64,000 nucleotides of DNA from Cheilinus undulatus (lineage: Eukaryota > Chordata > Actinopteri > Labriformes > Labridae): assembly GCF_018320785.1 (NCBI RefSeq), contig NC_054881.1, positions 20,956,275 through 21,020,274 of the forward strand. The letters are read 5' to 3'. A program made the translations under genes and the position numbers. The notes under the pieces were generated by a model that saw only the letters and a list, made by a program, of their open reading frames with translations, had not been told where the DNA came from and made no database searches. Below are positions 56,101-64,000 of this stretch, piece after piece (within the stretch, counting starts at the first letter, position 1; each line of letters opens with the position of its first letter).

Positions 56101-59100
56101 GGGAAGGTTGTTGAAATTACAACATCATACCAAACAAACAAAATGGTTAATTTGTCCCGATGACATAATATGTTATGAGATCTGCATACCTGACGTCGTT
56201 TCCTCCATGGGCAAAGGATCCAAAGCAGGCAGTAAGAATCTGGAGGAACTGGAAGAGCGTAGATACTTCTGGTTTGTCAGCTTCAAGGCCGTCATCATCT
56301 AGAGAACTCTGGCTGCTACCTGCGTCTTCCTGCCCGATGTCTAGAGCCACATCGCCCTCTCCCAGACCTTCAGGGGTGGTGTGCTCAGCCACAGCATTGC
56401 AGTAGCTGGTGTAACTGTCCATACGCACGCGCTTCTTTTCTTGACCACCTGACCCTGGACCCTTATCGCCATCCTCACTGGCACGGAAGTCTGTGTCTTT
56501 GTGCTTAAAGTCTCCATGCATACCAATGATGGCCATGGTGTAGGAGGTGTAGCTGTTGTTGCGGCGAATGGGTCTGTCGTTCCCCTCACCCATGCAGTCC
56601 CCAACTTTGGCCAGGTGGAGCTTGTGTAGGAGGTCTTTGTAGAGGCCGGAATCTTTGTGGACCGTGTGGTACTGGCTGTAACCGTTACTGGGCATCTGTG
56701 CAGGCCGGTTGTTGAACTGGACCTGGTTGTTGAACTGGACCTGATTGGGGGAAGTTGCGGAGCCATTGCTTTGCTGGTTGTTGCACAGATTGTTTGACTG
56801 AACTTGTTTGGGGACTGCAGACAGAGATAATCAGAGAAGTTACGGTACACTATCAATCTAAATTACAAACTTTTAATACCATCTCAATGTACTGACATAC
56901 CTCCATTTGAATTGCTGTTCTCTGTGTCGTCAGAATCGCCGATGTCAAATGCCACCTTACGTTCCTTGTTGTTCTCAACATCGTCAGAGTCTCCAATGTC
57001 AAACGCCACCCTGCGCTCCTCAGGGGCAGCCGGGGGCTGAGCAGGCTGGTTCTGATTGACGGCTGGCGTGCCTGGTGTGTCTGTCTCCTTGGAGGTCTGT
57101 TTCAGGATTGGACAGTGGGCCTCTTTCAGCTCTCTCTTCTCCATCAGGGGGCTCTCAGAGGGGCTAGCAGACTTGATATCTCCTAGTAAGGGAGGAGTTG
57201 GCGTGAGATATTGCCTGGGTTGCGTCCAAACATACATACAGTACTGACAGTAGAGGCATACCAGCACAGAACATGTGTTTCCTTTCAACAGGAGCTGCAG
57301 GGAGTCGTAATAATTGCATAACCAGAGAGTCAAGGGTTTTTTTTTTCCTTTGTTCTATAAATGTAATGTAACCTGCATTCAAAAGTGAGCCGCTGTGTTC
57401 ACAGGATCAGATAAATGGATTATAATCTTACAAGGAACATATTTACTCGACCGCCAGCAGCTTAACTTATGAAAGACGATAAGACTCAACACATCCTGAG
57501 ACTCACATGACATTTGTTTGTGTTTTTAAGTCAATCAGATACTTAAAGCCAATATTTTCTATTTGTCAAAGCTTGGAGTTGTCTGACTGGTTGGTCACAT
57601 CGACTCCTTCAGCTCCAGCTTCAACCAGTTCTGATGAGGCAAGTGAGCTACATCCTTCTCCCCACACATGCACTGTAAATGCCATGTCAACGCCTTAAGT
57701 TAACCTGGGCTTATTTTAGTCAGGAAGGTAAAGACCAATTAGAGGCTCACTATGACCCAATTAGGTCACTTGTCTTCTAGCTGGCTGCTGATCTACACAG
57801 ATCAAGCTAGGTCAGACAAAAACAATCCTGTAATAAGAAATGACCCAAAAGGTAAATTCAGTAAAACAGTATTAACTGGCCAAGATATGCCTCTCTTTAA
57901 ACATTGCTACAGGTAGGAAAACTAAAAGCAGGGTTTAAACAGAAAATTATGTGTTTTTAGTGCAGATTGCAAGATAAAAATGTGACAGTGTGACTAATAA
58001 CGAAAATGCAGATGGTATATATTTCAGTAGTACGCAAATAAAGCTCATTAGATGGTAATGAAGTGAAAATTGAAAGACTGTACTAGTATTACACTCAGCA
58101 AAGGCTTCACTGCAAAGCTACTTTTTATTTGCAAAATCCTGTAAAATGTTAAAAATTGGCCAGAACCTCAGATACAACACACTTACATGCACACATTATT
58201 CAATCACGTGTGTCTAGACTGATGTTAGATTTCACTTTTAATTAAAACTAAAAAGAAAAACAAAAGCAGAAAAACTAGCCCCAGTTTTAAGACTAAATTG
58301 ATCAACTTTTAAGACCCCAACAGATTCGTTCCATAAACTTCTTCTTTCAATTATGCTTTAAAAAGAAGGGTTTTCAACTGCAATGGAGTTACACTGTTTT
58401 CCTGTGTGTCCTAGTTTGTGTCAAGTTAACACAAATGTGTAATCCACAGTGGTATACTGTTAGCATGGCAACAAAAAACAAGACTTGGGAACCTGTAATG
58501 AATATCAACTGAATACAAAAGCTGTTGTACTGTGAACAAAAGAAGGGAAATACACAACAATAACTGTTTGAAAGAAAAGATTCTCCTAAAACACCAGAAC
58601 CGCACTTCCGTTGTGCATCTGTTTTTTTTTTTTTTTTTTAACTTTAATCCAGGGTTATATAACCAAAACTGCTAACAATATTTTTGGAAATCGTTTTATT
58701 TGAGTGACTCCATTATGAACAAATATCCATAAGCCCCATTTGCTGGATTAACGGGAGCCCTCAGTGTGAACAGGTCACCTGAGGTTGCATGGTTTGCATG
58801 CTAAATCCCCTCTCCTGTCCCGTGGTTCAAGTACTGAAACCATGAATGACTTCTGTGGAAACTGGTGGTGAGGATTTCAACACTGAGACGTCTGGTGGCA
58901 AAAATACAAAGACATAAAGGTGGCTTACCTTCAATCTTCTTCTTGAGGTGAGGGCAGACAAAGAACCAGACCACAATGGCGGTCAACACAGAGAGACCGA
59001 GTGAGATGAGCAGGACACCCCACCAAGGAATCTTGTCAAATCCAAGCACTGAAGAACCGCCCGATGTAATGGATAGAAACACGCACGAACACAAAAGCAA

Positions 59101-62100
59101 ACAGAGAAAAGCAGTTTTAAAAAACAAGGCAGCAGCCGCTACCTTTCTGACACATTAAACTTATTAGTGGGCACTTAAAATATAATTTATAGGGATGCAC
59201 GACATTGGATTTTTGCCAATAATCAGATATTCTGATTTTTTACAGATTCACATAAAGATTTACGGATTTAGCCAAAACAGACATTTAAATATGAACATCA
59301 CTAAACACGCTATAAAGCTTAAGGACGAAGAAGACACCAGTCCTTAAAATAAAGTTTAAAAATTAAAGAATGAAAAAAGAAAAGGCTTCAGCTGACATAG
59401 GTATGTTCTACCTGAAACTCCACAAACTTAGTTGTACATACGGCCAATTTCTACAACTGATTTTTCTTTTATTTCCTTTATCAGCTCATTAATCGTTTAA
59501 TTGCTTTTATTTTATTTTCACTATTGTTTTCCGCCTGTTCTTTGTGAAGCACTTTAGGTGCAGGTTTCATGGATGAAAGGTGCTATACAAATAAGAGAGT
59601 TAAGCCGAGTTAAGATGATACATCAATTGTAGACGCATGCGAAAGTTTCATATCTGCCGATATAGATATCGTGCACCCCTAATAATTTACAAGTCAAAAT
59701 CGGTTGATTCACATGTATACTCTTTAGAAACATGAATGGAGCTAACTAAAACAATCAGCATGGATGTACAAATACATTCAGTTAGTAACCTTGTTTTATC
59801 TTTTGGCTCTACAACTCATGACCCAGCTTGGCTGGATTGCCTCATTGTGCCACACTAGTTAAATATGGAAAGCCTGTGCACCCCTCAATGTCAACAGTTA
59901 TGTAACACCTGAAAGGTGAAAGAGCAAAAATGGCACCATGACCCCCAAATGCCCGCTAGCTGACCATTAAGTTCCTTAAAAGGCGACACTGCTGAAGGAG
60001 AAAGGGAAGGGGGGGGGGGGGCTCTTTCCTCTGGGCTGTTTGCTGTAGCATTAACGACACTCTCTTGCCAAGACTGCAGAAAAGCTGGTGCAGCAGAGGT
60101 GGATATAATGCAGCACATGCCTGCAGAAAGTGACTATTTACATTTCCCAGGGGAGGCAGTCATCGTTGTCAAACAGAGAGGATGCAAGTCAGCAAGTGTG
60201 TTAAGGAGAAAACAAAAACAAGAGATGCTGAGAAGCCCAACAACAATGCTTCCTCCGAGGTGACCTTGGCCCTGCATAATTAAAAACAAAATAACACCTC
60301 ACTAGCTTGGGATTGTTTGGGAAGTTTAAGATAAGAAATGGGAATGAGGGTCAAGGCTACCTGATAAGTGTCTGGTCGCCGTGTTCATTTAAGGGCAGAG
60401 TCCACGGTGCACTCTCTCCACTGAGTCACGCTGCAGCATGAGACTGCAGAGGACCTCATTGATGTTTATTTAGTTACGCAATGGAAGCTGACTCCCTTCA
60501 GGACTGAAGAGGCATAAGAGGAAAAAAAAAGGAAGGCAGCTCTGTAACAGCTGAGTCTTTCACTGGAGCACAAACATGCAATGAGACACCCAGAGACAGG
60601 TGTGACTCAGCTGGATGTAACAGGTCAGAGACTTTAACAAAGGGACAAAAAGCTGCCGAGAAAATGACAAAGGGGCCTGACAGCAATCGCATGACTACGC
60701 TTTGTCATTGGGACTTGTTTGTAGGCAACTTCCTACAAAATATAAAAGAGACGGGTTTAAAAAGTAGCCTGGGTCTGATAAACACTCCCACACAAAAGGG
60801 CGAGTTTATACCACAGCCATGCAGTGGGATGAATAGGACTGTGCAGGAAATTGAATCTAACCACGGCTGCGTTCCACACCCCTCCCTGAAACCTCTGCAT
60901 CCCATGGCCTACATTACACAATAACATGGTTTGTTGTTTTTTTCCACTTCTATAAATGCAACTCGCCACCAACCTCAATTACAAAGACACTTAAAGTGGC
61001 AGTTTATGAGTCACTCGGCCAGTAACCTTTGCTTAATTGTCCTCTTTCTTCTATAATCTAGTGAGGCACTTACCAAAAGTATTACGATTAACTTCATTAA
61101 GCAGCTGCACAGAAGCAGCGTCTAAACCCAACATTAACTTCACACAATAACTATTTATCCATGACAACAGCAGGGGACAGCAGTTCAGACTGAATAAGCC
61201 AGGTATAGTGGCATGTGGGTATCAGTTTTATATTGCCGATTGTTTGGTGTCCCCTGAGCAACAGACGCTGGCGGGCGTTTGTGTTGCAAAGAGTTACCCA
61301 GGCAGAAAATTTGAATCCAGCGTACCTCATTGAGCTTGGTCAATTGAGGCTGGTTTGTCTGTGTCTGTGTGTAGTGGGGGACCAAAATGTATTCAGCTCT
61401 GACACTGAGCACATTGAAACATACACTAGTATGCAAAATAAAAATGTTAAGACTTGCATATCAATCTCTTTGAAGGCAAGCTGCATAGGCACAGGCTGAT
61501 AGTGATTTTAAACTGACTTGGAAAGCCATCAGTCTTCATAAACTGGTGTTCAGAACTTATTGTGGATTCTAAGAGGGCAAAACATCTATGATGCATTCTG
61601 TTTCTGGGTAGATCTCCATTTATCAAAGGCTGAAGTAGAATGACAGCAGTTGGGGATTTACGATGTGTCAAGAAGTCACACCAAGCCTCATCTGTAAGGG
61701 ACCGACAGCTGACCCTCAAATTCTCTGGCCAAAATTGCATGCACTTGCTGACTTGAGGTCCCTGGCACTGGTGTATATATTGAGTATAGGAATGTGCTGT
61801 GGGACGTCTGGTGTCCAATCTCACCACTATGATGGGATCTGGATCAGGGGGAACGTTGCGTCCTATCACAGGAGACCAAACATACTGTACTCAGTAGGCG
61901 GCAGATAGTACTGCTGCAGCAGAGTTCCTCTATCAGCAATATGAACAAGTGTTATCCTCTAAGGCGGTGTAGTGCGGCATCCACAAATTAGGTCTCTCTC
62001 CTTCTGCTTTCTCCTTTTATCCTCTTTCAACCCTACAAAGTTTCATTAGATGGCTGTTTAATTAGAGTGCGCTCAAGGTTTCTGCTTGGCAAAAGGCAGT

Positions 62101-63718
62101 TTGTCCTTGCCACTGTAACTTTGCTTAATGTTGCCAACTTTTGTGCTCTTGGAGGATTAATGCACTGTCTTTGCAAATAATATAACAATGAGTATGGTTA
62201 AGACTTGCCCTTTTTGTATAGTGTATTGATATAACTTATGAATTGAAAAGATGAATTATCTGATTGGAAGACAAATGGGACATCTGGCTTTAAAATAAGA
62301 TCCATACTGGAATGGCTTGATATAAGCTTTATGGTTAATTGTGCAGAAGCTGATGATTTTCCCTTGCTAAACTTGCACCGCTGCTGTTTTCAGGCTTTGA
62401 TAATAGCCTAGGTGTGTCAATGTTTGATAAAAATTTGCTCTTGTTGACATAAAGAACACAGATGCAAGTGAGCATGTTAAAGCTAAACCTATCTACCCAG
62501 TGTTAGAAGATGCAGCGAATTTGTCAGTGTTTAAAATGCAAACTTGCACCTTAATAATGCGAGGTACCAAAGTACAGGTCCTCATGTACAGTCCTTTGTG
62601 GTTTGAGAGACTTCCCACAACTGTACAGAATGTGCCTGACTAAGCAGGGTTATGGGCTATGCTGGATCTGCAAGTGATCTCCTCTCTGACAGTGCTGCTG
62701 ATGTGCATGCACACATCAGCGCACCATATCTGGTCAAACTCTGGCCTGTAGCAGCCATTTAATGGCCCAGGCCAGCTAACATCTTGAACTGTTAGGCCCT
62801 GCAGAGAGAAGAAAACAAAGGAGCAAAAGTTGCTCATTTATTAAAAAGATTCTGTGATAAAAAGCCAACAAGTATTCAGCATTATTTCAAACAATTCTGT
62901 GCATCAGCAACAACTACAGACAGCCTTTTTTACTTCTCTTTTCCTCCTTCATGTCTGAAGGACACAGACAGTGACGTCAAGAGTTAGCGAAATCTTATTT
63001 CCATCTCCCTGTTGTGCTCCGCTCTAAAACTTCATTCCAGCTATGACCCACATACAACCACAGGCCAGAGAGCCCCAAAAAAACATGTTAAAATAAACAC
63101 GGCTTCTGTGAAAATGGTAAACACAGTCTGGTTCAGTCTGGAATACATGTGGGCATCCGGCTGTCTGAGGGAGCAGTTTATTTTAAACTGTGGCTGTGGG
63201 CAGGCATGCAAAAACGAAGTGACTCAAACAATGATACTCACTCGGAGCGCCAGTGAACATGATGGAGAACAGGTTGATTCCCATGGTTATGGCATAGAAG
63301 ACAGGCAGGGCCTTCAATCCATTAGGCACGGGGTCTTTCTACAGGAGGAAAGAAGCAAGGGTTCAAATATCTGATATTTCGAAAAAACTGACCTCATTTT
63401 GTCATCCGTTTACAGTTGATGACATAACAAAGGCACCATGTTATTTTAACCACAGTGTTTCTTGAATAAGGAAGTGTTTCAGAAACAGAAGTTACCACTG
63501 TTACCACGTGCATTTCTTCTTTCCACTCTGCCATTTTTACACTTAACAAGGCAGCAACTCGCACTATCATCCTGGAAGGTTCTTGCATTTCTAAAATATA
63601 CACTTCCTCTAACCTGATAGCAGCCAGCTTACCTTTTGTAAGATGAACATGCGCACAAAGTAGAATACAATCCCTGACATTATTCCAGACAAGAGGGGAC
63701 TCAGGAACCAGGAACCAA
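53182..63718 (-). CDS. slc20a1: Sodium-dependent phosphate transporter 1 (PiT-1), C-terminal part
   Basis: Plasma-membrane Na+/phosphate symporter of the PHO4/PiT family, also known as a gammaretrovirus receptor. Exons in window, transcript order: 63633-63718, 63242-63338, 58929-59048, 56901-57182, 56190-56814, 55906-56091, 55682-55766, 53182-53337, joining in frame to 545 codons; human has 679, so about the first 200 residues lie right of the window. Seen: membrane segments ([54 protein letters not shown]), a long cytoplasmic loop with [20 protein letters not shown] and [12 protein letters not shown], then the second PiT repeat with [49 protein letters not shown] and [23 protein letters not shown] and [10 protein letters not shown] favour SLC20A1 over SLC20A2. 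The loop has an extra duplicated acidic block. Which teleost duplicate (a or b) it is cannot be told here. Confidence 0.96.
56708..56743 (-). repeat. Perfect 18-bp tandem duplication in slc20a1 exon
   Basis: gttgttgaactggacctg occurs twice in direct succession (56708-56725 and 56726-56743), encoding the hexapeptide QVQFNN twice in the cytoplasmic loop. No mismatch separates the copies, so it is recent or frequently homogenised. Confidence 0.9.
57183..58928 (-). other. slc20a1: slc20a1 intron, nothing else identified
   Basis: Intron between the exons at 58929-59048 and 56901-57182, phase 1. It contains a T-run at 58621-58639 and otherwise unremarkable AT-rich sequence. Confidence 0.5.
59190..59681. 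mobile_element. Non-autonomous hAT-type element, intact ends and 8-bp TSD
   Basis: The element runs from tagggatgcacgacat to the inverted end atatcgtgcacccctа-type sequence (TAGGGATGCACGA at left against TAGGGGTGCACGA from the right end). It is flanked by the identical 8-mer ataattta at 59182-59189 and 59682-59689. The 492-bp body has no transposase. It lies in the slc20a1 intron 59049-63241 and shares interior sequence with the repeat in the last pcyox1 intron. Confidence 0.9.
59690..63241 (-). other. slc20a1: slc20a1 intron remainder
   Basis: Intron continuing between the exons at 63242-63338 and 58929-59048. Apart from a G-run at about 60010-60020 I see no other gene, RNA or clear mobile element. 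The several 60-140 codon frames show no family features. Confidence 0.45.
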
Positions 63719-64000
63719 CTGCAAATTAAAGAAACATGAGCACTTCAAATTAGTGGAAATGTAATATTTGAAATCCAGAAAATGCAATTTATGTGGAGAA
63801 AGAAACCTGGCATGCCAGGTCATCTCCTGATAAGGTGGGCTTTCTTTGGCTATTTGGCAACAGTCTCTTTGACTATTAAGGTGGATAATTTTCATTTTAT
63901 TCAGTAATGAAGTCAATAGAGCTTCTTGTATACAAATAACTAAGATTCTAGTTTGTGTCAAGGTAGGGGTTTTTGTGGAGACCATAAACCTGAAATTCTC

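Overview
The window is vertebrate nuclear DNA, almost certainly from a teleost fish. All protein-coding signal is in short exons with GT-AG introns, and it rebuilds clear orthologues of human genes. The interspersed repeats are typical of fish: tRNA-derived SINEs, a Rex3-like LINE with a GATG tail, a Tc1-like relic and short hAT-type elements with 8-bp target duplications. Four of the five recognised genes (GGCX, GMCL1, FAM136A, PCYOX1) have human counterparts on 2p and one (SLC20A1) on 2q, so the block keeps part of an ancestral linkage group.

Layout, left to right. 1-4218 has no gene I can support; it holds an unusual inverted minisatellite at about 2797-3385. 4219-13565 (minus) is a complete 15-exon ggcx (vitamin K-dependent gamma-carboxylase, 769 aa). 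13600-16650 is intergenic with a 1.1-kb T-rich tract. About 16690-25457 (plus) is gmcl1 (BTB protein, 503 aa, 14 coding exons after a 5' non-coding exon). 25458-31644 is 3' UTR and repeat-rich intergenic DNA. 31645-33917 (minus) is fam136a (138 aa, 3 exons). 35144-39566 (plus) is pcyox1 (prenylcysteine oxidase, 509 aa, 6 exons), divergent from fam136a. 39567-43160 is intergenic. 43242-51602 (plus) is an unrecognised gene for a small, acidic, secreted Ser/Glu-rich protein (165 aa) split over 14 coding exons, every intron in phase 1. 53182-63718 (minus) is the C-terminal part of slc20a1 (PiT-1 phosphate transporter, 8 exons), whose 5' exons lie beyond the right edge.

How the genes relate: most are unlinked housekeeping functions. 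GGCX carboxylates Glu in clotting factors and matrix Gla proteins in the ER, GMCL1 is a nuclear-envelope BTB adaptor, FAM136A is a mitochondrial Cys-motif protein, PCYOX1 degrades prenylcysteines in lysosomes and SLC20A1 imports sodium/phosphate. The unrecognised secreted acidic protein has seven S-x-E sites and lies tail to tail with the phosphate transporter. A role in mineral or calcium handling is tempting but unproven. It is the best candidate for something undescribed, because its phase-1 micro-exon architecture differs from the phase-0 architecture of SCPP mineralisation genes.

Exon boundaries were placed by eye from splice consensus, reading-frame continuity and remembered human/mouse protein sequences. 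No alignment was run.
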